A stretch of DNA of 64,000 bases, taken from Azorhizobium caulinodans ORS 571. Its GTDB lineage: Bacteria; Pseudomonadota; Alphaproteobacteria; Rhizobiales; Xanthobacteraceae. The stretch covers positions 616,001 to 680,000 of the forward strand of contig NC_009937.1 of NCBI RefSeq assembly GCF_000010525.1. The letters are read 5' to 3'. Positions 19,029 to 29,900 of this stretch are shown one piece after another. Positions within the stretch are counted from its first letter, which is position 1. Every line of letters starts with the position of its first letter. A model generated the notes under the pieces. It was given only the letters and a program-made list of their open reading frames with translations, was not told the origin of the DNA and searched no databases. Made by a program: the position numbers and the translations under genes.

Positions 19029-20510
19029 ATGTTCGGTGTCGGCAGCCAGTCCGAGGCACTCCTGAAGCTATCCGCCCTGGATCGGGCACAGGCCATCATC
19101 GAATTCACCCCAACGGGTGAAATCCTCGACGCCAACCAGAATTTCCTCTCGCTCGTCGGCTACGGGCTCAACGAGATCAAGGGCAAGCATCACCGCATGT
19201 TTGTCGATCCGCGCGAAGCCGAGAGCGCGGAGTATCGCGCTTTCTGGCAGGCGCTCGGCAAGGGGCAGTATCAGGAGGCGGTCTACCGCCGCATCGGCAA
19301 GGGCGGTGCGGTCGTCTGGATCCGCGCCATCTACAATCCGCTGATCGACCGTTCGGGCAAGGTGCTGAAGGTGGTGAAATTCGCCACCGACATCACCGAA
19401 CAGAAGATGCGCTTTGCCGAACACGAGAGCTTGTTGGCGGCCATTTCCAAGTCGCAGGCGGTCATCCAGTTCGACCTCAAGGGCAACATTCTCGAGGCCA
19501 ATCAGAACTTCCTCGACACCATGGGCTACCGGCTGGACGAGATCGTCGGCCGGCACCATTCGATGTTCGTGCCCGAGCAGATGCGCCAGTCGCCGCAATA
19601 TGCGGCCTTCTGGGACAACCTGCGCCGCGGGGAATATCAGGCGGCGGAATACAAGCGCATCGGCAAGGGCGGCCGCGAGGTCTGGATCCAGGCCACCTAC
19701 AATCCCGTCCTCGATGCGGACGGGGCGGTGTCCAAGATCGTCAAGTTCGCCACCGATGTGACCAAGCGCGTTGTGGTGCGCGAACGCCGGGCCGCGGCCT
19801 ATCGGGAGATCGACGCGGGTCTCTCCGACATCTCCAGTGAACTGACCGATACCAATTCGCGCGTCGTCTCCGCCTCGGAGGCCACCCAGACGGCGGCTCA
19901 CAACATGCAGTCCGTCGCCACCGGCGCGGGCCAACTGGCCGCCTCGGTCGACGACATCAGCCGGCAGGTGCAGCAGTCGAGCGAACTCTCCGTCGCTGCC
20001 GTGGAACAGGGCAATCGCACCAACGAGATCGTGGCGAGCCTCAGCGGTGCGGCCGAGAAGATCGGCCATGTGGTGGAACTGATCAATTCCATTGCCGCCC
20101 AGACCAACCTGCTCGCGCTCAACGCCACCATCGAGGCCGCGCGTGCCGGCGAGGCCGGCAAGGGCTTCTCGGTCGTCGCGCAGGAGGTGAAGAGCCTCGC
20201 CGGCCAGACCTCGAAGGCGACGAGCGAGATCGCCGCACAGGTCACCGAGGTCCAGGCCGCCACAGGCCAAGCGGTGACGGCGCTTGCGAGCGTTACGGAA
20301 TTCATCACCCAGCTCAACGCCATCGCGGGCAGCATTGCCGATGCGGTGCAGCGCCAGGCGTCCGTGACGCGGGAGGTCTCCTCCTCCATGCAGACCGTCG
20401 CCCACGGCATCGAGGTGGTGAAGCAGGACATGGGCGTGATCGCCAGCGCCACCAGCCATGTGGAGGCCGCCGCCCGCAAGGTGCGGGAAGCCTCCGCCGC
20501 CATCGCCTGA
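19029..20510 (+). CDS. Soluble methyl-accepting chemotaxis protein with two PAS domains
   Basis: 493 residues. Two consecutive PAS/PAC units (about 10-125 and 130-247) share the pattern [19 protein letters not shown] / [19 protein letters not shown] and end in VKFATDIT / VKFATDVT. An MCP signalling domain follows, with the hairpin tip [20 protein letters not shown] and the [19 protein letters not shown] segment. There is no signal peptide or transmembrane helix, so it is cytoplasmic and probably senses redox, oxygen or a ligand through PAS, as BdlA-type proteins do. ATG at 19029 has GAGG upstream; a GTG at 19017 is the alternative. Confidence 0.9.
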   Translation: MFGVGSQSEALLKLSALDRAQAIIEFTPTGEILDANQNFLSLVGYGLNEIKGKHHRMFVDPREAESAEYRAFWQALGKGQYQEAVYRRIGKGGAVVWIRAIYNPLIDRSGKVLKVVKFATDITEQKMRFAEHESLLAAISKSQAVIQFDLKGNILEANQNFLDTMGYRLDEIVGRHHSMFVPEQMRQSPQYAAFWDNLRRGEYQAAEYKRIGKGGREVWIQATYNPVLDADGAVSKIVKFATDVTKRVVVRERRAAAYREIDAGLSDISSELTDTNSRVVSASEATQTAAHNMQSVATGAGQLAASVDDISRQVQQSSELSVAAVEQGNRTNEIVASLSGAAEKIGHVVELINSIAAQTNLLALNATIEAARAGEAGKGFSVVAQEVKSLAGQTSKATSEIAAQVTEVQAATGQAVTALASVTEFITQLNAIAGSIADAVQRQASVTREVSSSMQTVAHGIEVVKQDMGVIASATSHVEAAARKVREASAAIA

Positions 20511-20519
20511 TCCCGCCGT

Positions 20520-21428
20520 TCAGGGCGCGCCGAGAAAGCGCGCCCGAGCCTGCCCCACTTCGGAGGCGATGAAATCCGCCGCCGCCCGTACGCGGGCAAG
20601 GTCGCGCATGTCCGTGTGGGTCACGAGATAGAAGGTGCGCGTGAGCGACACCTCGCCGCGCAGCACCGGCACAAGGTCCGGCATGGCATCCCCCATGAAG
20701 CAGGGCAGGACGCACACGCCCGCCCCCGCGCGGGTGGCCTCCATCTGCGCGACGAGGTTGGAGCTCTTGATGCGTGGCTTCAGCTCGCGCGCCACGAGGG
20801 GCACATAGTCCAGCTCCGGCGCATAGATGAGATCGTCGATGTAGCCGATGAAGGGATGCCGCCCGAGCGCTGCCCGGCTCTCGATGGGGCCGTGCGTTTC
20901 GAGATACGCCACCGCCGCATAAAGGCCGAGCCGGTAGTCTGTGAGCTTGCGGGCATGCAGCCGCCCCTCCTTGGGCCGGCTCAGCGAGATGGCGATATCC
21001 GCCTCGCGTTTCGACAGGCTGATGAGGCGGGGCATGGCGAGGAGCTGGATTTCCAGCGCCGGATGCTGGCGCGAGAAGGCGCCGAGCCGGGGCGCGAGGA
21101 AGACGGTGCCGAAGCCGTCCGGCGCGCCGATGCGCACCGTCCCCGACACGCCGAGGTCCGCCCCCGCGATCTCCCCCTGGGCGGAGAGGGCGAGCGCCTC
21201 CATGCCCTCCGCCGCCGCCATGAGCCGCTCGCCCTGCGGCGTCAGCAGCAGTCCCCCGGTCCGCCGGTCGAACAGCTTGGCACCGAGCGCGGTCTCGAGC
21301 GCGGTGATGCGGCGGCTCACCGTCGAATGCTCCACGCCCATCTGCCGGGCGGCGGCGGTGAGCGATCCGGAGCGCGCCACGGTGAGCAGATAGCGCAGGT
21401 CCGACCACTCGAAGTCCGCTCCGGTCAC
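20520..21428 (-). CDS. LysR-family transcriptional regulator, divergent to mmsA
   Basis: About 302 residues with an N-terminal winged HTH (SGSLTAAARQMGVEHSTVSRRITALE) and a periplasmic-binding-like effector domain. The start is GTG at 21428, with GGAGGT eight bases upstream. ATG at 21449 and GTG at 21461 are in frame but have no ribosome site. The product probably controls the divergent valine-catabolism operon through the palindromes at 21457-21496. It ends nine bases from the convergent chemotaxis gene. Confidence 0.87.
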   Translation of the reverse strand: MTGADFEWSDLRYLLTVARSGSLTAAARQMGVEHSTVSRRITALETALGAKLFDRRTGGLLLTPQGERLMAAAEGMEALALSAQGEIAGADLGVSGTVRIGAPDGFGTVFLAPRLGAFSRQHPALEIQLLAMPRLISLSKREADIAISLSRPKEGRLHARKLTDYRLGLYAAVAYLETHGPIESRAALGRHPFIGYIDDLIYAPELDYVPLVARELKPRIKSSNLVAQMEATRAGAGVCVLPCFMGDAMPDLVPVLRGEVSLTRTFYLVTHTDMRDLARVRAAADFIASEVGQARARFLGAP

Positions 21429-21456
21429 TGCGCTGCACCTCCGGTTCATCGATTTA

Positions 21457-21496
21457 CGCACGATACGAGTGCGGAAATTGCGATGGATGTGCGCAA
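21457..21496. promoter_or_regulatory. Two palindromes in the lysR-mmsA intergenic region, candidate LysR operator
   Basis: CGCAC-N7-GTGCG (21457-21473) and TTGCG-N9-CGCAA (21478-21496) lie between the divergent genes. The second contains the T-N11-A core usual for LysR-type operators. The two half-site families (CGCA/TGCG) are alike, suggesting two sites for one tetramer. Confidence 0.5.
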
Positions 21497-21554
21497 AAAG
21501 CTAGGGCATCGTAGCGCCCAACCAGAACACAAGCATCATCGGGAGGATCGCATC

Positions 21555-23051
<1,497 letters not shown>

Positions 23052-23142
23052 CGCTCGGCCTCCCGGCGTGGACGCTGCCGTCCGCGCCGGGGCATGACAT
23101 GGCGGGTCAACCGCCAGCGTGCGTTTCAGACGGGAGGACCTC

Positions 23143-24285
23143 ATGTTCGAGCTGACGGAAGACCAGATCGCCATCCGCGACATGGCGCGCGCCTTTGCAC
23201 GCGAGGAAATCGCGCCTCATGCGCTGGAATGGGACGAGGCGCACCATTTCCCCATTCCGACGCTGAAGGCCGCCGCCGCGCTCGGCATGGCCGGCATCTA
23301 TGTGCGCGACGACGTGGGCGGCTCGGCTCTCTCGCGTCTTGATGCGACGCTCATTTTCGAGGCGCTGGCGGAAGGCTGCCCCGCCACCTCCGCCTATCTC
23401 TCCATCCACAACATGGTCGCCTGGATGATCGACCGCTTCGGTGCGCCGGAGCAGCGCACCAGGTGGCTGCCGAAGCTCTGTGCCATGGACATCGTGGCGA
23501 GCTACTGCCTCACCGAGCCTGGCTCGGGATCCGATGCTGCCGCGCTCAAGACGCGGGCGGCTCGGGACGGCGACCATTATGTGCTGCACGGGGAGAAGCA
23601 GTTCATCTCCGGTGCCGGCGCGTCCGATCTTTATGCGGTGATGGCGCGCACGGGGGGCGAGGGGCCGGGCGGCGTCTCCACCATTCTCGTGGAAGCGGGC
23701 ACGCCGGGCCTGTCCTTCGGGGCCAATGAGAAGAAGATGGGCTGGCGCGTGCAGCCCACACGCGCCGTCATCTTCGACGGCGTGCGTGTGCCGGTGGAGA
23801 ACCGCATCGGCGCGGAGGGCGATGGCTTCAAGTTCGCCATGGCGGGGCTCGATGGCGGGCGGCTCAACATCGCCGCCTGCTCGCTCGGCGGCGCGCAGGC
23901 GGCTCTCGACAAGGCGCTGGCCTATACGGCCGAGCGCAAGGCCTTCGGCAAGGCCATCAACCAGTTTCAGGCGCTGCAATTCCGCCTTGCGGACATGGAG
24001 ACGGAACTGGAGGTGGCCCGCACCTTCCTGTGGCGGGCCGCGAGCGCCCTCGACCGGAGCGATCCGAAGGCCACGCGCCTGTGCGCCATGGCCAAGCGCT
24101 TCGTCACCGACGCCGGGTTCGAGGTGGCCAACGAGGCGCTCCAGCTTCACGGCGGCTATGGCTATCTGGCCGACTACGGGGTGGAGAAGATCGTTCGCGA
24201 CCTGCGCGTCCACCAGATCCTCGAAGGCACCAACGAGATCATGCGCGTCATCATTGCGCGCGGATTGGTGGCGCGGGGCAACTGA
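23143..24285 (+). CDS. Acyl-CoA dehydrogenase, probably isobutyryl-CoA dehydrogenase
   Basis: 380-residue FAD-dependent dehydrogenase. It has YCLTEPGSGSDAAALKT (FAD/substrate motif), KQFISGAGASDLYAVMARTG, ERKAFGKAINQFQALQF, and LHGGYGYLADYGVEKIVRDLRVHQILEGTNEIMRVII split around the catalytic Glu (EGTNE). Its position between mmsA and mmsB indicates oxidation of isobutyryl-CoA to methacrylyl-CoA in valine catabolism. GGAGG precedes the ATG at 23143. Confidence 0.92.
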   Translation: MFELTEDQIAIRDMARAFAREEIAPHALEWDEAHHFPIPTLKAAAALGMAGIYVRDDVGGSALSRLDATLIFEALAEGCPATSAYLSIHNMVAWMIDRFGAPEQRTRWLPKLCAMDIVASYCLTEPGSGSDAAALKTRAARDGDHYVLHGEKQFISGAGASDLYAVMARTGGEGPGGVSTILVEAGTPGLSFGANEKKMGWRVQPTRAVIFDGVRVPVENRIGAEGDGFKFAMAGLDGGRLNIAACSLGGAQAALDKALAYTAERKAFGKAINQFQALQFRLADMETELEVARTFLWRAASALDRSDPKATRLCAMAKRFVTDAGFEVANEALQLHGGYGYLADYGVEKIVRDLRVHQILEGTNEIMRVIIARGLVARGN

Positions 24286-24335
24286 AGCCCGCCGCGCCCA
24301 TCCAACAGAACACTGCATCCTTAAGGGAGGACACC

Positions 24336-25229
24336 ATGGCCGTCATCGCCTTCATCGGGCTCGGCAACATGGGCGGGCCGATGGCCGCCAATCTGGTCAA
24401 GGCAGGGCACGCGGTGCACGGCTTTGACCTCTCCGAGGCCGCCAAGGCGGCGGCCGCCGCGCGCGGCGTCTCGCTGGCGGTAAGTGCGGCCGAGGCGGTG
24501 AAGGCGGCGGACGTGGTCGTCACCATGCTGCCCTCCGGCCCGCATGTGCTGGGGGCGGTCACGGGTGCGGATGGCCTGTTCGCGGCGGCGCGGCCCGGCA
24601 CGCTGTTCATCGACAGCTCAACCATCGACGTGGAGAGCGCCCGCGCCTTCCATGCGGGGGCCGAGGCGGCCGGCATGGCCAGCCTTGATGCGCCCGTTTC
24701 CGGTGGCGTCGGCGGTGCGGAGGCGGGCACGCTCACCTTCATGGCGGGTGGCTCCGAGGCGGCATTCTCGGCGGCGAAGCCCCATCTTGAGCGGATGGGC
24801 AAGAAGATCGTCCATTGCGGCGGCGCGGGCGCGGGGCAGGCGGCGAAGATCTGCAACAACATGATCCTCGGCATCTCCATGATCGCGGTGAGCGAGGCCT
24901 TCGTGCTGGGCGAGAAGCTGGGCCTTTCCCATCAGGCGCTGTTCGACGTGGCTTCCACCTCGTCCGGCCAGTGCTGGTCGCTCACCACCTATTGCCCGGT
25001 GCCGGGGCCGGTGCCCACGAGCCCCGCGAACCGCGAGTATCAGCCCGGCTTTGCCGCCGCGCTGATGCTCAAGGATCTCAAGCTCTCGCAGCAGGCGGCG
25101 GATCAGGCGGGGGCGGCCACACGGCTCGGCGCCGAGGCGGCTGCCCTCTATTCTGCCTTCGAGGCGGAAGGCAATGCGGGCCGGGATTTCTCCGGCATCA
25201 TCGAGTGGATCCGCGCCCGCACGGCCTGA
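24336..25229 (+). CDS. mmsB: 3-hydroxyisobutyrate dehydrogenase
   Basis: 297-residue NAD-dependent beta-hydroxyacid dehydrogenase. It has the Rossmann signature FIGLGNMGGPMAANLVKAGH, the substrate motif DAPVSGGVGGAEAGTL, and the catalytic Lys in GAGQAAKICNNM. It oxidises 3-hydroxyisobutyrate to methylmalonate semialdehyde, the MmsA substrate. AGGGAGG precedes the ATG. The enoyl-CoA hydratase and 3-hydroxyisobutyryl-CoA hydrolase steps are not encoded here. Confidence 0.94.
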   Translation: MAVIAFIGLGNMGGPMAANLVKAGHAVHGFDLSEAAKAAAAARGVSLAVSAAEAVKAADVVVTMLPSGPHVLGAVTGADGLFAAARPGTLFIDSSTIDVESARAFHAGAEAAGMASLDAPVSGGVGGAEAGTLTFMAGGSEAAFSAAKPHLERMGKKIVHCGGAGAGQAAKICNNMILGISMIAVSEAFVLGEKLGLSHQALFDVASTSSGQCWSLTTYCPVPGPVPTSPANREYQPGFAAALMLKDLKLSQQAADQAGAATRLGAEAAALYSAFEAEGNAGRDFSGIIEWIRARTA

Positions 25230-25241
25230 CGCGGGGATCCC

Positions 25242-26192
25242 TCAGGCGCTCGCCGCGTCGAGCGCGGCGATCTCCTCCGCCGATAACTGGAGATGGACGG
25301 CACGGATGAGCCCGTCCATCTGCGCGAGGCTGGTAGCGCTGGCGATCGGCGCGGTGACGCCGGGCCGCGCGATGAGCCAGGCGAGGGCCACCTCGCCTGG
25401 GGCCGCGCCCTTTGCCGCCGCTACCTCATCGAGGGCGGCGAGGATGCGCAGGCCGCGCGGGTTCAGGTAATTCGCCATCTTGCCGCCGCGCGCGCTTTTG
25501 CCGAAATCCGCTTCCGAGCGGTACTTGCCTGTGAGGAAGCCGGCTGCCAGCCCATAGAAGGGGATGACGCCGATGTCCTCGCGCATGCAGAGATCGCGCA
25601 GCGCGCCGTCATAACTGGCGCGGTCGTAGAGATTGTAGAGTGGCTGCAGCGTCTCATAGCGCGGCAGCCCCAGTTCTGCGGCCACCGCCAGCGCGGCGCC
25701 CAGCTGCTCGGCCGAATAATTGGAGGCGCCGATGGCGCGGATCTTTCCCGCCCGCATCAGCTCCTGATAAGCACCGAGCGTTTCCGCGTCGGGCGTCGCG
25801 GCGTCCGGCGTGTGTGACTGGTGGAGGTCGATCTGCTCCACCTGGAGGCGCTTCAGCGATTCCTCAACGGACTGGCGGATCCAGCGGGGTGACAGGCCGT
25901 TGCGATCCGGCCCGTGGTCCATGCCCACCTTGGTGAAGATGAGCACCTTGTCCCGCTTGGCCGGATTGGCGGCGAGCCACTTGCCGATGATTGTCTCGGA
26001 CTCCCCGCCACTGTGGCCAGGCACCCAGCGCGAATAGATGTCTGCGGTGTCGAGCGCATTCAAGCCTGCGTCGACGAAGGCATCCAGCAGGCGGAAGCTG
26101 GTCGCTTCGTCGGCGGTCCAGCCGAAGACATTGGTGCCGAGAACGAGCGGGGCGATGGAAAGGCCGCTGCGGCCGAGGGGGCGGTGCTGCAT
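25242..26192 (-). CDS. Aldo/keto reductase
   Basis: 316-residue (beta/alpha)8 NADPH-dependent oxidoreductase of the YajO/Tas-like group. It starts MQHRPLGRSGLSIAPLVLGTN. Catalytic residues lie in NALDTADIYS (Asp, Tyr), TKVGM (Lys) and HQSHTPD (His). A C-terminal cofactor segment, PIASATSLAQMDGL, is present. A longer ORF exists upstream, but the N-terminus matches the family. Substrate unknown. It converges on mmsB. Confidence 0.9.
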   Translation of the reverse strand: MQHRPLGRSGLSIAPLVLGTNVFGWTADEATSFRLLDAFVDAGLNALDTADIYSRWVPGHSGGESETIIGKWLAANPAKRDKVLIFTKVGMDHGPDRNGLSPRWIRQSVEESLKRLQVEQIDLHQSHTPDAATPDAETLGAYQELMRAGKIRAIGASNYSAEQLGAALAVAAELGLPRYETLQPLYNLYDRASYDGALRDLCMREDIGVIPFYGLAAGFLTGKYRSEADFGKSARGGKMANYLNPRGLRILAALDEVAAAKGAAPGEVALAWLIARPGVTAPIASATSLAQMDGLIRAVHLQLSAEEIAALDAASA

Positions 26193-26424
26193 GCGTCGAG
26201 CCGTGCTGTCCGGGCGGGCCCTGGGCCAAGCCTCCTTCGTGGCCGTTACGGCCGGTCGCGAGGGCTGCGTGCGGGTCCGTGCAGGTGGAGGGGAAGGCAA
26301 TCACTTCGGCCCGCGCCTCGCGGCGCGAGCCGGATCGTCTTCTATCACGACCGCCGCCTGGCGCCGACACACGGTGGTGCGATCCGGGCTGTCCCGGCTC
26401 CCTTTATCGGGCGGCAATGGGGGT

Positions 26425-27954
26425 TCAGCCGCGCAGTGGCACGATGTCGGTGAGCAGGCCCGGCAGGAAGATGCCGCCGTAATCGCTCCGGGGCAGTTCC
26501 CGGCGCAGGTGGATCGCCTTCGGCCGCTTGGCACCGATGAGGGCGCCGTGGGTGAAGGCGAGGATTTCCTCGGCGCTGGCTGCGGACTCGTCCTTGAGCA
26601 CCACGAAAGCAGTCAGCGCTTCGCCGGCCTCGCCATCCGGAAGCCCGACGACGGCGACTTCCCGAATGGCCGGATGCCGCGCGATGGCGGCTTCCACTTC
26701 CCTCAGGGATACGGTCTGGCCGGCGCTGAAGATCAGGTCCTGCGTGCGGCCGACGACTTTCAGGTCATATCCGCTGCTCAGCATGCCGATGTCACCCGTC
26801 CGCAGCCAGCCGTCGCACAGCACGCGGGCGGTGGCTTCCGGATCATCCCAGTAGCCGGTCATCACATGCGGACCCCGGATCAGGATCTCGCCTTCCTGCT
26901 CCGTGGCGAAGGTGTCCTCCACACCTTCGAGCCGCGTCTCATAGCCGAAGAAGGGGCGGCCCACGGTGGTGCGCAGCTCGTTGCGCAGCGCCCGCTTCAC
27001 CGACAGGCGCTCGGCGGACAGAAGGCAGGTGAAGGGGGCTTCGGCGAGTCCGTAATGGACGCTGATGCGCGGGCCGACAAGGTTCAGCGCTTCGTCGCAC
27101 ACGGCCTCCGGCAGGGCCGCGCCGCCGATGTGCAGCATCTCCATGGCGTTCAGCGCCACGTCTTCCGGCGCGAGGTGCGGCAGGAGCTCGGCGAGCTGCG
27201 CGGGAGACATGGCGCTGCGCGTCACCGAGAAGCGCGCCATCTGGAAGGGGAAGCGCTCCGCATCGAAGGCGCCCCCCAGCACGATCCGGCTCCCACCCAG
27301 AAGATAGGCCAGCACCATGAACTGAAGCGGCGCCCAGAGCGGGCGCACGTTCAGGAAGACGGAGTCCGAACCGATGCGAAGGCCCGCGATGAGGTTGCCG
27401 GCCACGGCACTGATGTTGCCGTGGCTCAGCTTGACGATCTTGGGCTGACCGGTGCGGCCGGCGGAGAGCGCAAGCTGGGCGATGTCTTCGCTTTCGCCGG
27501 GGGGCAGGAAGCGGTCGCTGGCGCGTGCCAGCAGATCCTCGTAGTCATGGGCGCCGGAGACGGTGCCGCCGAGCGCGATGATGTGCCGGAGGTCCGGAAG
27601 CTCCGAGCGGAGTTCGGCGAGCATCGGAATGAGCGTCGCCTCCGCAACCACGGCTCGCGCGCCGGTGCGCCGCAGATGCGCCACGAGATCCTGGCGGCGC
27701 ATGCCGGCTGAAAGCGGAACGCTGATGAATCCGGCGGCCATGGCGCCGTAATCCGCCTCCAGATGCTCGCGAATGTCGGGCAGCAGCAGCGCCACGCGCT
27801 CGCCCCGCAGCAGGCCGAGCCCGGCCAGCGCCTGACCGAACCGCGCGATCCGGGCCATCAGGGCTTCGAACGTCCAGGGACCGACCCGGTCGACAAGCGC
27901 GACGCTTGCCCCGTGCCAGGCGCGGGCTCTGCGGAACAGAAATCCGATGTGCAT
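26425..27954 (-). CDS. AMP-binding (acyl-CoA synthetase-like) protein with lost catalytic lysine
   Basis: 509-residue ANL-superfamily protein. The P-loop is degenerate (SAGRTGQPKIVK at 164-175 instead of TSGTTGxPKG). The A5 region is YGLAEAPF, and the A7/A8 regions DGWLRTGDIG and VGRTQDLIFSAGQTVSLREVE are well kept. At the C-terminus LPRSDYGGIF replaces the usual LPRTxxGKI, so the adenylation lysine is Gly494. It may be inactive in adenylation, act only in the thioester half-reaction, or be regulatory. Adjacent genes give no pathway. Confidence 0.8.
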   Translation of the reverse strand: MHIGFLFRRARAWHGASVALVDRVGPWTFEALMARIARFGQALAGLGLLRGERVALLLPDIREHLEADYGAMAAGFISVPLSAGMRRQDLVAHLRRTGARAVVAEATLIPMLAELRSELPDLRHIIALGGTVSGAHDYEDLLARASDRFLPPGESEDIAQLALSAGRTGQPKIVKLSHGNISAVAGNLIAGLRIGSDSVFLNVRPLWAPLQFMVLAYLLGGSRIVLGGAFDAERFPFQMARFSVTRSAMSPAQLAELLPHLAPEDVALNAMEMLHIGGAALPEAVCDEALNLVGPRISVHYGLAEAPFTCLLSAERLSVKRALRNELRTTVGRPFFGYETRLEGVEDTFATEQEGEILIRGPHVMTGYWDDPEATARVLCDGWLRTGDIGMLSSGYDLKVVGRTQDLIFSAGQTVSLREVEAAIARHPAIREVAVVGLPDGEAGEALTAFVVLKDESAASAEEILAFTHGALIGAKRPKAIHLRRELPRSDYGGIFLPGLLTDIVPLRG

Positions 27955-28746
27955 CCCGCAAATCCTTCAGCGGAACGACGCCAACGGCGTGCCCAGGGCC
28001 TCCAGGGTGCGACTCCGGCCCGTTGAGGTAAAGGGAAATTGCACGGGCGCCCTGCGGCGGATCTGCCCGCCGCTCCCGCCTGCCAATGAAACGGTGCTCA
28101 ATTCTTGCACCTCTTGCCGTCCCGCAAAAGGCTGCCTTGCTGCCTCAAGGGGCAAACGACCTGTATCCATCATAATGAATGCTCGCTGGGTGAACGGGCA
28201 GAGCCTCAGGTCCGCGCACGCCTTGAAATTCGGTCTCGGCGCATTTCCTGCCCAGCTTTTAGCTTCGATGTTGCGTCCCACGGCGATGGATCCACCATAG
28301 CCGAGCTTCAGCTTGACCGCTGCCAATCCAGAGTGGTGCAGCGGCCTTTCAGGCCTGCCCTCAGGGCGAGCCGCGGCTGAAGATTGGTTGCATGTCCTCC
28401 AGCCTCCCGCACGGCGGGACGGAGCCGTGAGCGAGGCATGGAAGCGCCGGACGGTCCGCAAGCGGACGCCCGAAATTCGGAGGGGGTGCCGGCGATGCGC
28501 GTGCGGGCACGCAGAGCACCGGCTGCATGGGTCGAAGGGTAAGGGCAAGGCTTCGCGGCGCGCGGCACACGGTACTCTTCCGCTGCGCGCTGCCCTACGG
28601 AACGCGATCCCTTCGCCATGTTTTCACCCCCAGGCCCCTGCAAGAGCCTGCGGCTAAACAACACAACCTAGGGGTGCCGCTCCAATGCTCTTTTGTGTGC
28701 TGTTTATGCGTGGACGGCATAAAGGCATTGACTGCATGTGACCCAG
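27955..28746. other. 792-bp region without a recognisable gene
   Basis: It lies between two minus-strand genes and is noticeably less GC-rich than the rest (28080-28330 and 28640-28745). Minus-strand frame 27967-28548 is open for 193 codons and contains LAAVKLKLGYGGSIAVGRNI in its middle, but its flanks read like random high-GC translation (Arg/Pro/Cys-rich) and no ribosome site is seen. It may contain a gene remnant, an untranslated RNA or a long promoter region. None can be supported. Confidence 0.5.
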
Positions 28747-29709
28747 TCATGAGCTGGCTTCTTCCTCGGAGGTCATCGCTGCGGCCAGTTCCGCGATGAG
28801 CGCCTGCGCCGCGCGGGAGGGAACCCGCCGCTCCGGCCGCAGGATGTGGATGTCGAAGGGAATGATCGGCGAAAACCGCCGTGAGACGAGGCCGCCGCCA
28901 CGGCCGAGATGCGCGGCCGTGAAGGGGTCGACCACCGCAACGCCCGCGCCCGCCTCCACCAGACCGCAGGCGGCGATGGACGTCTGGGTCTCGATGCGCA
29001 GGCTGACGGAATGAGGCAGGCTCTCGAAAAGCCGCCGCAACTGCGACCCGATCTCGGTGTCCGGATTGATGCCCACAACCGCTTCGCGGCAGATATCGGT
29101 CGCCGTGACCGTCTCTTGCGTGGCGAGGGGATGGTCCGGGCGCATGACGCAGACGCACGAGAACGCGAAGCGGCCTTCGCTCACCAGCCCCGCCATGTCG
29201 CGGGGCGCCATGCCGATCCCCACGTCGAAGAGATTGGAGGTCAGCGCATCCTCGATCCGCGCCGCCGAGTGGGTCTCGTGGGTGATGTGAATGTCAGGGT
29301 GCCTTGCGGAAAACGCGGCGAGTCCCTTCGGCACCGGTCCGAAGCTCATGGCCGGCATGCACACGAACCGCAGATGGCCCCGCCGCAGTTCGCGGATGTC
29401 GAGCGCCACCTTGGTGAGGTGCTCGAGCCCCAGATAGGAGATGGACAATTCTTCGTGAAAAGCCTTCCCCTCCGGCGTGATGATGAGCCGTTTGCCGTCC
29501 CGGAGGAAGAGATCGAAGCCGAGCACCCGCTCAAGGTCGGCAAGGCGGCGGCTGACCGCGGGCTGCGAGAGGTGAAGCTGGCGGCTGGCCGCGGTCACGC
29601 CGCCCGTCACCACGACGGCGTTGAACACGTCGAGATGCAAGGCGCTCATGCGCAACGGGATCTCGGGGGCTCGGCTCGCAGCCCGGGCATCAGCCTTGGA
29701 TCGGCTCAT
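28747..29709 (-). CDS. LysR-family transcriptional regulator
   Basis: 320 residues. The HTH is GGVTAASRQLHLSQPAVSRRLADLE near residues 37-61 (from ATG 29709), followed by a LysR substrate-binding domain. Another in-frame ATG at 29649 (MSALHLDVF) aligns closely with the usual LysR N-terminus and may be the true start. It is divergent from the GbsR-cyd operon across about 190 bp. The target is unknown, since no catabolic gene is next to it. Confidence 0.85.
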   Translation of the reverse strand: MSRSKADARAASRAPEIPLRMSALHLDVFNAVVVTGGVTAASRQLHLSQPAVSRRLADLERVLGFDLFLRDGKRLIITPEGKAFHEELSISYLGLEHLTKVALDIRELRRGHLRFVCMPAMSFGPVPKGLAAFSARHPDIHITHETHSAARIEDALTSNLFDVGIGMAPRDMAGLVSEGRFAFSCVCVMRPDHPLATQETVTATDICREAVVGINPDTEIGSQLRRLFESLPHSVSLRIETQTSIAACGLVEAGAGVAVVDPFTAAHLGRGGGLVSRRFSPIIPFDIHILRPERRVPSRAAQALIAELAAAMTSEEEASS

Positions 29710-29848
29710 GGGACACTCTGTGCAGGGTGAACGGCCTACCGCACCCCATGCCGATGCGGGTGGCAACAGGAAAAGGAACGAAAATCAAATACTTATGCTG
29801 AGCTTATGATCGGCTCGCCTGCGGCGGACCCGTCGGACGCAACATAGG

Positions 29849-29862
29849 TTGCTCCAGATCAA
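29849..29862. promoter_or_regulatory. FNR/FixK-like box upstream of the cyd operon
   Basis: TTGCTCCAGATCAA matches the FNR/FixK consensus TTGAT-N4-ATCAA at nine of ten defined bases. It is 38 bp before the first ATG of the operon encoding cytochrome bd, an oxidase commonly induced at low oxygen by this family. Confidence 0.6.
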
Positions 29863-29865
29863 ACC

Positions 29866-29885
29866 ATTTCAGGAAATTCTGAAAT
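29866..29885. promoter_or_regulatory. Palindrome upstream of the GbsR-type regulator
   Basis: ATTTCAG, GAAATT, CTGAAAT: perfect 7-bp arms just after the FNR-like box and 15 bp before the ATG at 29901. The position suits a repressor site, possibly for the encoded MarR/GbsR regulator itself. Confidence 0.5.
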
Positions 29886-29900
29886 AGGTGTTGGGTCGCC

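Noticed and set aside
28080..28330. Mobile-element remnant in the low-GC gap
   Set aside because: No transposase motif, terminal inverted repeats or target duplication could be found by eye.
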